DNA of 64,000 bases, taken from Oenococcus oeni DSM 20252 = AWRIB129. GTDB taxonomy: Bacteria; Bacillota; Bacilli; Lactobacillales; Lactobacillaceae. Below, one piece after another: positions 17,559 through 26,846 of the stretch. The stretch is taken from assembly GCF_000372485.1 (NCBI RefSeq), contig NZ_AQVA01000006.1, positions 1-64,000 of the forward strand, in the 5' to 3' direction. A program made the position numbers and the translations under genes. The notes beneath the pieces were generated by a model, which saw nothing but the letters and a program-made list of their open reading frames with translations, searched no databases and had not been told where the DNA came from. Within the stretch, counting starts at the first letter, position 1, and the number at the start of each line of letters is the position of its first letter.

Positions 17559-19364
17559 TCACTGTACAGTTACGGATTTTGCTAAGTTACGCGGATGATC
17601 AACATCCAAGTTCCGACCCAAAGAAGTATAATAAGCCAAAAGTTGAATTGGAATAGCTTCCAAGATCGGACCAAACATCTCCATTTCGCCTGTTAACGCA
17701 GGCAAAATAATATCATCATCCTTAGTGGCGAGATTCTTCGTAACAATCGTGACTGCTTTGGCTCCACGAGCCATTGTCTCTTCGAGATTGGAACGAGTCA
17801 ATCCGGCCATTTTAGATTGCGATATTAAACCAATTACAGGAGTCGCTTGTTCAATCAGAGAAATTGTTCCGTGTTTTAATTCTCCGGCCGCAAAACCCTC
17901 AACTAAAGTATAGGATATTTCTTTAAGTTTTAGTGCAGCTTCTAAAGTAGAATCAGCATCGGCGCCTCGACCGATATAAAAAGTACGATTGGCATTGACC
18001 AAATATTTATCGGCAATCTGCTTAATTTTTTCTTTACCATCGATTTCCGCTTGAAGATCAATCGCAAGCCGGCTTAGTTCTTCTTGCAATTCCGAGTGTC
18101 CACCGGCAATGGCGGCGGCCAAAATGACTTGTGTCATAATCTGCGCTGTATATGCTTTAGTTGAAGCAACAGCGATTTCCGGACCAGCCAATATTGGTAA
18201 AGCAAAATCCGATTCGCGCGTTAATGTTGAATTCATTACATTGGAAATCGTCAAACTTGGATATGATTCTTTTTGAACAAAATCAAGTACCTGAATACTA
18301 TCAGCTGTTTCACCAGACTGACTAATAAAAATAAAAAAGGGTTTTTTTGAAATAATTGGCCGATCGTAGGCAAATTCGGAAGCGATATGAGTTTCGGTCG
18401 GAATCCCAGCCCACTTTTCAAAGAAACGTCGACCGATTAAACCGGCATGATAGCTGGTACCGGCAGCAACAATATAAAGGCGGTCGGATTGCTTAATTGC
18501 TTGAATAATTTTTTCATTGATATGAGGAAGGCCGTTAACAAAATAATGTTCAATCAGTGTTCGAGTGACAATCGCCTGCTCATCAATCTCTTTTAACATA
18601 AAGAAGGGATATGCTCCCTTATCGGCAGCGGTTGGATCAATGTCCAAATGAAAAGGCTGACGAGTATAGTTATTACCTTCTGCATCATATAACTGCACAT
18701 CATTTTTAGACACAACGGCGATCTCGCCATCACGTAATTCTATAAAATCTTTTGTCAGGTCCAAAGCAGCCGGAGCATCGGATGCAACAACATTACCAGT
18801 TTCAGAAATCCCAATTAATAGAGGACTTTTAGTCTTAGCAGTATAAAGTAAATCGGGTTGTTTTGTATCCATCAACAAAAAGGCATATGAAGAATTATCA
18901 TCAAGGAGATTAATCATTTTCCGAAAAGCTGCAAGTGTATCCAAGCCTTGACTGGCAAATTTACCAACTAACTGAACGGCAACCTCGGTGTCTGTTTGGG
19001 ATTTAAACTCAACATCAGATAGGTAATCAGCTTTTAGCTGCTTATAATTTTCAATCACGCCATTATGAACTAAATAATAACGTCCATCGGCACTAACATG
19101 GGGATGAGCGTTTTCAATACTTGGCTGCCCATGGGTCGCCCAACGTGTATGCGCAATTCCTGATTTACCCTGCATATCATATTCTTTGACCTTTTTTTCA
19201 AGATCCTTAACCCGACCTTTTTCTTTTACAAGTACATCACGATTGTCATCTGTATGTACATAAACGCCAGCCGAATCATAACCACGATATTCCAATTTTT
19301 CTAGGCCATTCAACAGAAATGGCAGGGCGTTATTAACACCAGTATATCCAACGATTCCACACAT
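17559..19364 (-). CDS. glmS: Glutamine-fructose-6-phosphate aminotransferase (isomerizing)
   Basis: This enzyme makes glucosamine 6-phosphate from fructose 6-phosphate and glutamine, the entry to peptidoglycan precursors. At 601 residues it is full length: N-terminal glutaminase with catalytic Cys2 (MCGIVGYTG), then two SIS domains (AAGTSYHAG near 306; GRGADAD near 475) and the C-terminal DHPRNLAKSVTVQ. Shine-Dalgarno AGGAG. The upstream region is too short for, and shows no sign of, a glmS ribozyme. Amino-sugar-regulator-like sites are present instead. Confidence 0.96.
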   Translation of the reverse strand: MCGIVGYTGVNNALPFLLNGLEKLEYRGYDSAGVYVHTDDNRDVLVKEKGRVKDLEKKVKEYDMQGKSGIAHTRWATHGQPSIENAHPHVSADGRYYLVHNGVIENYKQLKADYLSDVEFKSQTDTEVAVQLVGKFASQGLDTLAAFRKMINLLDDNSSYAFLLMDTKQPDLLYTAKTKSPLLIGISETGNVVASDAPAALDLTKDFIELRDGEIAVVSKNDVQLYDAEGNNYTRQPFHLDIDPTAADKGAYPFFMLKEIDEQAIVTRTLIEHYFVNGLPHINEKIIQAIKQSDRLYIVAAGTSYHAGLIGRRFFEKWAGIPTETHIASEFAYDRPIISKKPFFIFISQSGETADSIQVLDFVQKESYPSLTISNVMNSTLTRESDFALPILAGPEIAVASTKAYTAQIMTQVILAAAIAGGHSELQEELSRLAIDLQAEIDGKEKIKQIADKYLVNANRTFYIGRGADADSTLEAALKLKEISYTLVEGFAAGELKHGTISLIEQATPVIGLISQSKMAGLTRSNLEETMARGAKAVTIVTKNLATKDDDIILPALTGEMEMFGPILEAIPIQLLAYYTSLGRNLDVDHPRNLAKSVTVQ

Positions 19365-19386
19365 ATATATCTACTCCTAAATATAA

Positions 19387-19402
19387 ATTGGTCTAAATAC
19401 CG
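19387..19402. promoter_or_regulatory. NagR/DasR-like operator upstream of glmS
   Basis: ATTGGTCTAAATACC resembles the near-palindromic GntR-family amino-sugar operator (TGGTCTAGACCA type), 23 bases before the glmS ATG. A second similar site (ATTGGTATAGG) lies at 19460-19470. Sites of related sequence precede nagB, suggesting common control of synthesis and breakdown of glucosamine 6-phosphate. No regulator gene is in the window. Confidence 0.45.
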
Positions 19403-19420
19403 ACTTCTAGGATAACTAAA

Positions 19421-19441
19421 AAAAACGCTGAAAACAGCATT
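19421..19441 (-). terminator. Terminator after the EamA pseudogene
   Basis: AATGCTG TTTT CAGCGTT followed by TTTTTTT on the minus strand, about 30 bases after the pseudogene stop. It separates the pot operon from glmS. Confidence 0.8.
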
Positions 19442-19473
19442 GTTGTCGCTTAAAGGAACATTGGTATAGGCCA

Positions 19474-20374
19474 TTAACCAATTTTTCTTGTTTTCAGGGA
19501 TTGAAGAACAATCATCAATATGACCAATCCAGCTCCTAGATAATCAATCAATTCCATCGGAACCGATAAAAGCAAAACACTTAAAATCATCGCAGTCATC
19601 GGTTCGACAGCCGATAGTAAACTCATTGTCGTTGGCCCTATCAAGTGAAGACTTAAAAACCACATTGCAGTTCCAAAAGCGGTGCTGATAATCGTAAAGA
19701 AGATCAGTAAAAACCAATTACTTAGTGACATCGTTGGCAACGCGATAAAAAGGACGATAAAAATTGAAAGCAATTCCCGATACAAAAAGGGAAATAGCCG
19801 TGACTGGAAGAGGACCGTATTCGCCTATCAGTCCAATCGGATAAATTGTGCCAAAAGCATAAACTGCAGCGGCAAGCAGACCCCAAAAAAGTCCGGCCGG
19901 AGAAATTTCCAAATGATTAAAAGATCCGTGAGTAACAAGAAGAAAAGTTCCTAAAAGTGCCACAAAAACCGAAATAACATCAATTCGTTGTGGGACTCTC
20001 TTTTGCAGAAAAACATAAAAAATAATTACAAAAACAGGATTTAAAGAAGTCAAAATCGTTGCCAATGCAGCGTTGGATTTAGCAATCGCGATAATGTAAG
20101 TATATTGGGATAGAAAGTCACCAAAAATAATGAAAATAATCATTTGAAAATAGACCTGTTTATTGGCCAATAATCGAAAAAGATTTTTCCTATCAGTTAA
20201 AAATACGTACAAAATAAGTGCCGTCCCGGCAAAGAGCAAACGCACCGAAAGCAGCCAATTAACATTTATATCAACAACTTTGAGCAAGTATTGAGTAACA
20301 ACACCGTTGGTTCCCCACAGAAAAGGACCCAAAACACCATAAAATAGACCAAGTTTTTTATTTTTTTCCATCAT
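19474..20374 (-). pseudogene. Frameshifted EamA/DMT-family transporter
   Basis: This encodes a ten-helix drug/metabolite transporter in two frames. The first 204 or so residues (MMEKNKKLGLFYGVLGPFLW...) end in frame at 19718 after an aberrant tail; the remaining four helices (…IVLFIALPTMSLSNWFLL…) continue in another frame to 19474. Removing one T from the T5 run at 19759-19763 (minus strand) joins them into a 299-residue protein, the normal family length. The start overlaps the potD stop (TAATG), so it was translated with the pot operon. Substrate unknown. Confidence 0.85.
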
Positions 20375-21465
20375 TAACGGCTTGTCATCTTAAATTCAAG
20401 GAACAGATCGTTATAAATCTGAGTCCATTTTTGGCCGAGATCAGAATAGACGTGAAGATTTTTTAGTGTTTTATTGCTTGGATAGAATTGTTGATCACCA
20501 GTAACCGATTTTGGCAGGATTTTGATTGCGCCTTTATTTGGAGTGGAATATTCAACATATTCAGCATTTTGAGCCGCATTTTTAGGTTCGGACATAAAGT
20601 TCAAAAATTTATAGATCGCTTTAAAATGTTTGGCGGTCTTTGGAATCGCCAAATTGTCAAACCAAATATTGGAACCTTCTTTTGGAATTACGTAATGAAG
20701 ATGCTTATTCTCCGCAATCATCTCGGAAGCCTCACCAGACCAGGTTATCCCAATTGGCGCCTCCTCCTGGACCATGTACATGACAATCTCATCGTCTAAA
20801 ATTGCTTTGACATTTGGCATCAAAGCATCTAGCTTTGCTTTAGCCGCCTGCACATCTGCCGGTCTTTTATCATTAACCGACTTTCCCATCGAAATTAAAG
20901 AGAAGGCAAAATCATCACGAGCCGAATCAACCAAAAGAATCTTGTCGCGAAATTTACTTGACCAGAGTTGATCCCAGCTTTCAACTTCCGACCTTTTAAC
21001 AAATTTGTCATTATAAACAATTCCAAGCGTCCCCCAAAAATACGGAATCGAATATTTATTCCCCGGATCAAAAGACTTGTTTAAAAAACGCTTGTCGTAA
21101 TATTTAAAGCCTTTGAACTTCTTACGATTAATTGGTAAAAGCATTTTTTCTCGACGCATTTTTTCAACCATGTAGTCCGATGGAACGACAATGTCGTAAG
21201 AAGTTCCGCCCTGCTTTACTTTGGCATACATATCTTCGTTGGAATCAAAAGTTTCATAATTAATCCGATAACCGGTTTCTTTTGTGAATTTAGTTAATAA
21301 ACTGGGATCAATATAATCTCCCCAATTATAAATGTTAAGCACTTTGGAGCCACTTCCAGATGTGCCGGCGGCTGCATTTTCTTTTGCAACCAAATAGCGT
21401 TGAATAGCGAATAAACCGACAATAACCAGACTGATGGCAAATAGAGCCGATAAAAGTTTTTTCAT
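20374..21465 (-). CDS. potD: Spermidine/putrescine ABC transporter substrate-binding protein
   Basis: A 363-residue extracellular binding protein of the PotD/PotF family. An N-terminal hydrophobic anchor (residues 4-24) has no lipobox Cys, so it is membrane-tethered rather than a lipoprotein. The mature part starts with LNIYNWGDYIDP, the family signature, and contains TWSGEASEM near 245 and IPKEGSNIWFDNLAIPK near 265, which line the polyamine pocket in the family. It is the last transporter gene of the operon and overlaps potC by four bases. Confidence 0.93.
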   Translation of the reverse strand: MKKLLSALFAISLVIVGLFAIQRYLVAKENAAAGTSGSGSKVLNIYNWGDYIDPSLLTKFTKETGYRINYETFDSNEDMYAKVKQGGTSYDIVVPSDYMVEKMRREKMLLPINRKKFKGFKYYDKRFLNKSFDPGNKYSIPYFWGTLGIVYNDKFVKRSEVESWDQLWSSKFRDKILLVDSARDDFAFSLISMGKSVNDKRPADVQAAKAKLDALMPNVKAILDDEIVMYMVQEEAPIGITWSGEASEMIAENKHLHYVIPKEGSNIWFDNLAIPKTAKHFKAIYKFLNFMSEPKNAAQNAEYVEYSTPNKGAIKILPKSVTGDQQFYPSNKTLKNLHVYSDLGQKWTQIYNDLFLEFKMTSR

Positions 21466-22268
21466 TTTGTCGCCTCCAGACCGGGTGTCCGTTTTCTATT
21501 ACCGTTACGGGAAATAAAATAGTAAATAAAGACAAGAATCAAACTAACAATAAACATAATGGCTGAAAGTGCATTAATTTCCAGGCTAATGCCTTGGCGG
21601 GCCCTGGAATATATTTCAACCGATAAGGTAGAAAACCCATTGCCGGTAACAAAGAAAGTAACCGCAAAATCATCCAGTGAATAGGTTAGAGCCATAAAAA
21701 AACCAGCCATAATTCCTGAAGAAATATAAGGCAGAGTAACCTTATTTAAAACCTGCCAAAAATTCGCTCCAAGATCTTCAGCAGCCTCTGTAAGGGTAAC
21801 TGGCATTTCCTGCAGTCTTGGCAAAACCATTAAAACAACAATTGGAATACTAAAAGCGATATGGCTTAATAGGACAGACAAAAAACCCAAAGAAAGGCCT
21901 ATAGCAGTGAAAAAAATCAGAAAACTGGCCCCGATAATAACATCCGGACTGACTAAAAGAATCGAATTAAAATTAAGTAAAATATTTTTTGTTAATTGGC
22001 TTTTGGCAAAATTAATCCAAAGTGCGCCAAAGGTTCCAATAATCGTTGCTAAAACTGACGATAAAAAAGCAATAATCAACGTATCGACAACGATCTCGAT
22101 CATTCTTGTATCTGCCCAAAGCTGGCAATAATGAATCAAGGAAAATCCCTTCCAGCCATGCATGTATTTACCCGAATTAAAGGAATAAGTAATTAAATAG
22201 AAAATAGGAACGTAAAGTACGATAAAGACAAGCCATAAATAGAGGTTACCGATTTTGTTTTTCTTCAT
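21462..22268 (-). CDS. potC: Spermidine/putrescine ABC transporter permease PotC
   Basis: A 268-residue inner-membrane permease with six predicted helices. The ABC permease EAA loop is at about 162-180 (EAAEDLGANFWQVLNKVTLP). It pairs with PotB to form the channel driven by PotA. Its start abuts the potB stop and its stop overlaps potD, so translation is coupled. Confidence 0.93.
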   Translation of the reverse strand: MKKNKIGNLYLWLVFIVLYVPIFYLITYSFNSGKYMHGWKGFSLIHYCQLWADTRMIEIVVDTLIIAFLSSVLATIIGTFGALWINFAKSQLTKNILLNFNSILLVSPDVIIGASFLIFFTAIGLSLGFLSVLLSHIAFSIPIVVLMVLPRLQEMPVTLTEAAEDLGANFWQVLNKVTLPYISSGIMAGFFMALTYSLDDFAVTFFVTGNGFSTLSVEIYSRARQGISLEINALSAIMFIVSLILVFIYYFISRNGNRKRTPGLEATK

Positions 22269-23086
22269 TATTTGCCTCCCCTACGTAAAACCGATTTCTT
22301 CCGTTCGCGGGTGATAACCATTGTTGCAACCATCGCAATAATCAAAATGACTCCAATCGTAGAACCCATGTGCCAATTTTGAGTAGTCAGGAAAAGTTCC
22401 TCAATTGCCGTCCCCAAGGTGATAACCCGATTTCCACCGATTAAACGCGTGATCATGAAGAGGCTCAAAGAAGGAATAAAAACGGATTGAACTCCAGACT
22501 TGACCCCGGGCATCGATAAAGGAATAATCAAACGCCAAAGTGTTTGCCAGGAATTTGCGCCAAGGTCCCGGCTTGCTTGAACTAAATCTCGATCAATTTC
22601 GTTTAAAGCATTAAAAATCGGCAATATCATAAAGGGAATTTCAATGTAGCTGGAAACGAGTACGAAACTTGAATCTGTGAAAAGCAACTGCTGAGGACTA
22701 ATGCCGAATAAGCCAATAAAAGAATTCGCCGTACCATCACGAGACAATAAACCGATAAAGGCATATGTTTTCAGTAACAAATTGATCCAGGTTGGCAATA
22801 TTACCAAAAGCAACCAAAACTGGCGATTCTTCAACTGGGACAGAAGATAGGCCGTTGGATAAGAAATGACAAGTGTAATCAAAGTAATCAAAAAAGCGTA
22901 AAAGATCGAGTTAAAAGTCATTCGAAGATATGTTCCGGAAGAAAAATAAGAAACAAAATTATTCAAGGTCAACTGTCCACTTTCACTGGTTAAAGATTGA
23001 AAAAGCAGCAAGGCAATTGGAACTACAACAAATAAAGCCAGCCAAAGAACATAAAGGACTGCGAAAAACAGTTTCCCCTTCTTCAT
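22268..23086 (-). CDS. potB: Spermidine/putrescine ABC transporter permease PotB
   Basis: A 272-residue permease with six predicted helices. The EAA-like loop is QASRDLGANSWQTLWRLIIPLSMPG (about 169-193). Stop and start codons overlap those of neighbouring pot genes by one base each, giving a single tightly coupled operon in the order potA-potB-potC-potD. Confidence 0.93.
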   Translation of the reverse strand: MKKGKLFFAVLYVLWLALFVVVPIALLLFQSLTSESGQLTLNNFVSYFSSGTYLRMTFNSIFYAFLITLITLVISYPTAYLLSQLKNRQFWLLLVILPTWINLLLKTYAFIGLLSRDGTANSFIGLFGISPQQLLFTDSSFVLVSSYIEIPFMILPIFNALNEIDRDLVQASRDLGANSWQTLWRLIIPLSMPGVKSGVQSVFIPSLSLFMITRLIGGNRVITLGTAIEELFLTTQNWHMGSTIGVILIIAMVATMVITRERKKSVLRRGGK

Positions 23087-24189
23087 CAGTCTTCACCCTC
23101 GTAAGATTCCAGACGAGCATCAAAATCCTCTTCAGACTCGTTTAATCTCATAATATGTATATCCTCCGGGTCAAATTTCAAGCCCCTACGCTGACCGATT
23201 TTGGCTGGATTAGTTGCCTGGACAGCCCATTCATTACCAGCATCGTCAATTGCTGTAATTTCATAAGAATCACCCCGAAATGACTGATCCTCAATCGTAA
23301 CCTGTAATTTACCCCGACTCGGCACAACGATATCCAAATCTTCCGGACGAATAACTACCTCGACACGTTCATTAGTACGCATTCCTGCATCGACGTTTTT
23401 AAAATCCTTACCAGCGAAGCTGACGAGATAATCTTCTTTCATTACACCAGGCACAATATTTGCCTCGCCGATAAAATTGGCAACAAAATGGTTGATCGGC
23501 TCATCGTAAATATCGACCGGAGAACCGGACTGTTCAACCTTTCCATCATTAATTACAAAAATCCAGTCGGACATTGCCAAGGCTTCTTCTTGATCATGAG
23601 TAACAAAAATAAAGGTGATTCCCAGACGTTGCTGCAATTCACGCAACTCAGACTGCATTTCCTTGCGTAATTTATAATCAAGAGCCGAGAGCGGCTCATC
23701 CAACAATAAAACCTTCGGCTGATTGGCCAAAGCGCGGGCAATCGCTACACGTTGTTGTTGGCCTCCGGAAATTTCAGAAATTTCCCGATCGGAAAAATCG
23801 TCAAGTTTCACAAGTTTCAGCATCGATTTGACTAATTGATCGATCTTTTTTTTTGAAAATCCCTTAATAGAAGGACCAAAAGCCACATTATCGTAAACAT
23901 TCATATTGGGAAACAAAGCGTAATTTTGAAAAACAGTATTGACCTTCCGTTGATTTGAAGGCAAACTGTTAACATTTTTACCTTCAATTAAAATATCACC
24001 TCCGGTAGGCTGTAATCTCCCAGAAATCAAGCTTAAAATAGTCGATTTTCCAGATCCAGAAGGGCCAAGCAAAGTGTAAAACTTCCCCTCTTCAATCTCC
24101 AAATCAACTTTTTTAAGCACTTTAGTCTCACCGTAATCCAAACTTACGTTTTTAAATTCAATCAATGGTTGTACTGTTTCTTCAGTCAT
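23086..24189 (-). CDS. potA: Spermidine/putrescine ABC transporter ATPase PotA
   Basis: The ATPase powering polyamine import, 367 residues from the chosen start. Walker [10 protein letters not shown] (about 43-51), signature [14 protein letters not shown] near 140, Walker [13 protein letters not shown] near 162, then a C-terminal TOBE/OB regulatory domain (about 240-345). An ATG five codons upstream (24204) is open, but only the one at 24189 has a Shine-Dalgarno-like GGGGAT at the right distance. It is the first gene of the operon. The murB gene that often precedes pot genes in lactobacilli is absent. Confidence 0.93.
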   Translation of the reverse strand: MTEETVQPLIEFKNVSLDYGETKVLKKVDLEIEEGKFYTLLGPSGSGKSTILSLISGRLQPTGGDILIEGKNVNSLPSNQRKVNTVFQNYALFPNMNVYDNVAFGPSIKGFSKKKIDQLVKSMLKLVKLDDFSDREISEISGGQQQRVAIARALANQPKVLLLDEPLSALDYKLRKEMQSELRELQQRLGITFIFVTHDQEEALAMSDWIFVINDGKVEQSGSPVDIYDEPINHFVANFIGEANIVPGVMKEDYLVSFAGKDFKNVDAGMRTNERVEVVIRPEDLDIVVPSRGKLQVTIEDQSFRGDSYEITAIDDAGNEWAVQATNPAKIGQRRGLKFDPEDIHIMRLNESEEDFDARLESYEGED

Positions 24190-24226
24190 TAATCCAATCC
24201 CCATTCAAATAAATCGCATGATTACA

Positions 24227-24255
24227 AGTATAAAGAATTATCCAACAGTTGTCAT
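24227..24255 (-). promoter_or_regulatory. potABCD promoter
   Basis: On the minus strand ATGACA (24250-24255), 17 bases, TATACT (24227-24232), 38 bases before the potA start at 24189. Confidence 0.7.
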
Positions 24256-24262
24256 TTTTAGG

Positions 24263-24290
24263 CACAAAAAAACTCGGTAACAACCGAGCT
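24263..24290 (-). terminator. Terminator after rpsI
   Basis: On the minus strand CTCGGT / ACCGAG with a 4-base loop, followed by seven T residues, 14 bases after the rpsI stop. Confidence 0.9.
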
Positions 24291-24303
24291 CTTATTCCTA
24301 AGA

Positions 24304-24696
24304 TTAACGCTTACTGAATTGAGAAGCACGACGAGCTTTTTTCAAACCCGGCTTCTTACGTTCAACCATACGAGAATCACGAGTCAACAGGCCTGCCGAT
24401 TTTAAGGCTGGGCGAAAATCAGGATCAACTTGGAGCAAAGCCCGAGCGATACCATGACGAGTTGCGCCAGCTTGACCAGCAAAGCCGCCACCAACAACAT
24501 TTACATTTACATCATAAGTTCCGTCTGTCGATGTAACTGCAAAAGGTTGAATAACGACGGCCCGAAGATTGGCTGCCGGAATATATTCTTCAAAAGAACG
24601 ATTGTTAATTGTAATTTTTCCGCTTCCGGGTGTTAAACGAACACGAGCGACTGAAACCTTACGACGACCCGTTCCTGCATATTGAGTATTTGCCAT
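24304..24696 (-). CDS. rpsI: Ribosomal protein S9
   Basis: A 130-residue small-subunit protein. It starts with [16 protein letters not shown] and ends with the characteristic basic tail [12 protein letters not shown], which reaches the tRNA in the P site. Standard length. It is 18 bases downstream of rplM in the usual two-gene operon. Confidence 0.98.
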   Translation of the reverse strand: MANTQYAGTGRRKVSVARVRLTPGSGKITINNRSFEEYIPAANLRAVVIQPFAVTSTDGTYDVNVNVVGGGFAGQAGATRHGIARALLQVDPDFRPALKSAGLLTRDSRMVERKKPGLKKARRASQFSKR

Positions 24697-24714
24697 TATT
24701 TATCAGTTCCTTTC

Positions 24715-25161
24715 TTAGAGTAAATCCTTGATATTTAATACCTGTGGTTTTTGAGCACTTTGCCCAACTTCCTCGCCACTAGCATAAACATGTAATTTTA
24801 ATCCTTGAGCACGACCCAAAGTATTTTTTGGAAGCATACCTTGAACTGATAACTCAATCAACTTCTTAGGGTTCTTCTCACGAAGGGTTCCGGCTTTACG
24901 AGCCTTCAAGCCACCTGGATAACCAGAATGGTGATAATAGGTTTTGTCAGTCGCCTTTTTGCCAGTCAATTGAACTTTATCGGCGTTTATAACGATAACA
25001 AAGTCGCCAGTATCAACAGACGGTGTAAAAGTTGGTTTATTCTTTCCGCGCAAAACGGTAGCGACAACGCTACTTAAACGACCTAAAGGCACGTCGGTAG
25101 CATCAACGATATACCAATTGCGTTGAATTTCATGTGGTTTTGCTAAAAATGTACTACGCAT
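24715..25161 (-). CDS. rplM: Ribosomal protein L13
   Basis: A 148-residue large-subunit protein with the family pattern [16 protein letters not shown] near the start and [12 protein letters not shown] near 108-119. Shine-Dalgarno GAGGA. It is preceded by a short structured leader and promoter, as in other Firmicutes where L13 autoregulates the operon. Confidence 0.98.
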   Translation of the reverse strand: MRSTFLAKPHEIQRNWYIVDATDVPLGRLSSVVATVLRGKNKPTFTPSVDTGDFVIVINADKVQLTGKKATDKTYYHHSGYPGGLKARKAGTLREKNPKKLIELSVQGMLPKNTLGRAQGLKLHVYASGEEVGQSAQKPQVLNIKDLL

Positions 25162-25164
25162 AAT

Positions 25165-25221
25165 TTTTTATCCTCTTCACTACATCCGTACCAGGGCATG
25201 GAGTAAATAAGACCGTTAAAT
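25165..25221 (-). promoter_or_regulatory. Probable L13 leader (rplM 5' UTR)
   Basis: About 60 bases between the promoter and rplM read TTTAACGGTC, then CTCCATGCCCTGGTACGGATG with pairing possibilities. Position and the AACGGTCTTATTTA start resemble the Firmicute L13 leader that is bound by L13 or S9 products. I judge this by eye only. Confidence 0.5.
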
Positions 25222-25251
25222 ATGATACTAGTTTTTATGCATCAAAGTCAA
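25222..25251 (-). promoter_or_regulatory. rplM-rpsI promoter
   Basis: On the minus strand TTGACT (25246-25251), 18 bases, TATCAT (25222-25227), right after the end of the upstream gene. Confidence 0.7.
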
Positions 25252-25255
25252 GTCA

Positions 25256-26104
25256 TTATTCAGAATCGTTATCACTATTTGCCGATAATTCCAAAATAAA
25301 ATCATTGGTTATCGGATTGACAACAATATGAGAAATCGCACTCCCAAGATTACCGCGGATCTCGACCAAGCCCTGTACCGGAACAGCAATAATTTGGGCT
25401 AGATCGTCAGTGTTATAACCATTTGCACTTGGCGAAAAATACCACTGGCTCAAATGATCCCAATCGGTAAAAATCGGTAAATAAGTAACATCCGCTTCGC
25501 CATCCTGTGATAATAAGAAAAAATCGATCGAATCCTGTCGAACCTTATGCTTTTTAATTCGTGTCGGTATCAGGAAAACTGCCCCATTGATCAAGTCGTT
25601 GATGTTATTCTGATTGACTTCGTTTGTATCAAGGGAAGTCTGTAAAGCTGGGTTTTCAATTTTTTCAGTTTCCTTTGTCTGCAGTTTATAAAAACGATTG
25701 AGAGCGTCATGACTAGGTTTTGAAAGAGTATTAGTATTATCTCTTTCAAGATTCATATTCCGATCAACGAATTGAGCTAATTGTTTAGTTGCTACCGGTA
25801 AGAATCCTTTAATTTCTGAATCAAAAAAAATAATTGATTCGTAAAAAGGATCTGAACTAAGACGAGTAAAAACTTCCAATCCCAATTGAAAAAAAGAATC
25901 TTCGGATAGTGTCATCATTGAAAAATTATCATATTTTTTTGTTTCTTCATTAAAATTAGAAAATGGTTCGGACCCATTCAAGAGTTTCACCAGTTCACTG
26001 CCATTATCTGTTTTCTTCGGATGATTAATTTCAATCACCGCAATATTTGGCGTTTGGTCATCCTGACCAACAAAATATTCGATTGTCTTAATCCATTGAC
26101 TCAT
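25256..26104 (-). CDS. SseB-like domain protein, hypothetical
   Basis: A 282-residue cytoplasmic protein without membrane segments. The C-terminal part (about 170-270) contains AVFLIPTRI, YLPIFTDWDHLSQWY and SHIVVNPITNDFILE, which resemble the SseB family pattern (a protein of unclear function in many Gram-positive genomes). The N-terminal half is not recognised. It overlaps the end of truA by 17 bases, so it is translationally coupled as the distal gene of the ecfA1-ecfA2-ecfT-truA operon. Confidence 0.65.
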   Translation of the reverse strand: MSQWIKTIEYFVGQDDQTPNIAVIEINHPKKTDNGSELVKLLNGSEPFSNFNEETKKYDNFSMMTLSEDSFFQLGLEVFTRLSSDPFYESIIFFDSEIKGFLPVATKQLAQFVDRNMNLERDNTNTLSKPSHDALNRFYKLQTKETEKIENPALQTSLDTNEVNQNNINDLINGAVFLIPTRIKKHKVRQDSIDFFLLSQDGEADVTYLPIFTDWDHLSQWYFSPSANGYNTDDLAQIIAVPVQGLVEIRGNLGSAISHIVVNPITNDFILELSANSDNDSE

Positions 26105-26846
26105 AGTAAACCTCGTCTAAGTATAGTCCAGATGCTGGAGCTGTGAAACGTGCCTGTTGACGATCTTTAATTTTAATCAAACGAATAATATCATGGACCG
26201 GTCTTGTTCCATTGCCAATTTCCAAAAGTACGCCGACCATAATCCGAATTTGATTATAAAGAAAGGCGTTTCCTTCAAAAGTAAATAATAATTCATTATT
26301 TTTAGGAAAAATCTTCAACTCCGCTTTTGTAACCGTTCTGATCGTAGTGGCTGTTTGATTACCGGAAGCCGCGAAACTGGAAAAATCGTGTTCGCCAATT
26401 AAATCAGGTAAGGCTTCTTGAATTTTATTAGTATCCAAATTCCAAAAATAATGTCCGGTATAAAAACGTTTGAAAGGATCGATAAATTTACTTGTCGAAA
26501 CTCGATATAAATAACGTTTCCGATGGCTGCTGTGTCGAGCATTAAAGTTAATTGGCACTTTCTCAACTTTTTTAACAAGAATATCGGTCGGTAATTGACT
26601 ATTCATCCCCATTAAAATTGCTTTTTCATTTAAATCAAAAGGAAAAATGAAATTGATTACCTGACCGTTAGCATGAACGCCGGCATCCGTTCGGCTAGCT
26701 CCGATAACCTTGATTTTCGTTTTAGCCATTTTTGAAACAACCTTAATTAATTCATCCTGAACAGTTCTGCTACCCGGCCTATTTTGCGTTTGAAAACCTT
26801 CAAAATAATGACCATCATATGAAATTGTAACCTTATAATTTTGCAT
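26088..26846 (-). CDS. truA: tRNA pseudouridine(38-40) synthase TruA
   Basis: It modifies uridines 38-40 in tRNA anticodon arms. The catalytic Asp is in GASRTDAGVHANGQV (about 49-63). YDGHYFEGFQTQ at the N-terminus and NAFLYNQIRIMVG near 195 are family signatures. 252 residues, normal length. I start at 26846 (MQNYKVT), where homologues begin; an open codon lies five residues upstream. It overlaps the ecfT end by 14 bases. The ecfA-ecfA-ecfT-truA order is conserved in Firmicutes. Confidence 0.95.
   Translation of the reverse strand: MQNYKVTISYDGHYFEGFQTQNRPGSRTVQDELIKVVSKMAKTKIKVIGASRTDAGVHANGQVINFIFPFDLNEKAILMGMNSQLPTDILVKKVEKVPINFNARHSSHRKRYLYRVSTSKFIDPFKRFYTGHYFWNLDTNKIQEALPDLIGEHDFSSFAASGNQTATTIRTVTKAELKIFPKNNELLFTFEGNAFLYNQIRIMVGVLLEIGNGTRPVHDIIRLIKIKDRQQARFTAPASGLYLDEVYYESMD

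Noticed and set aside
19365-19473. glmS ribozyme upstream of glmS
   Set aside because: Only about 109 bases separate glmS from the EamA pseudogene, part of which is a terminator. I see no conserved ribozyme core.
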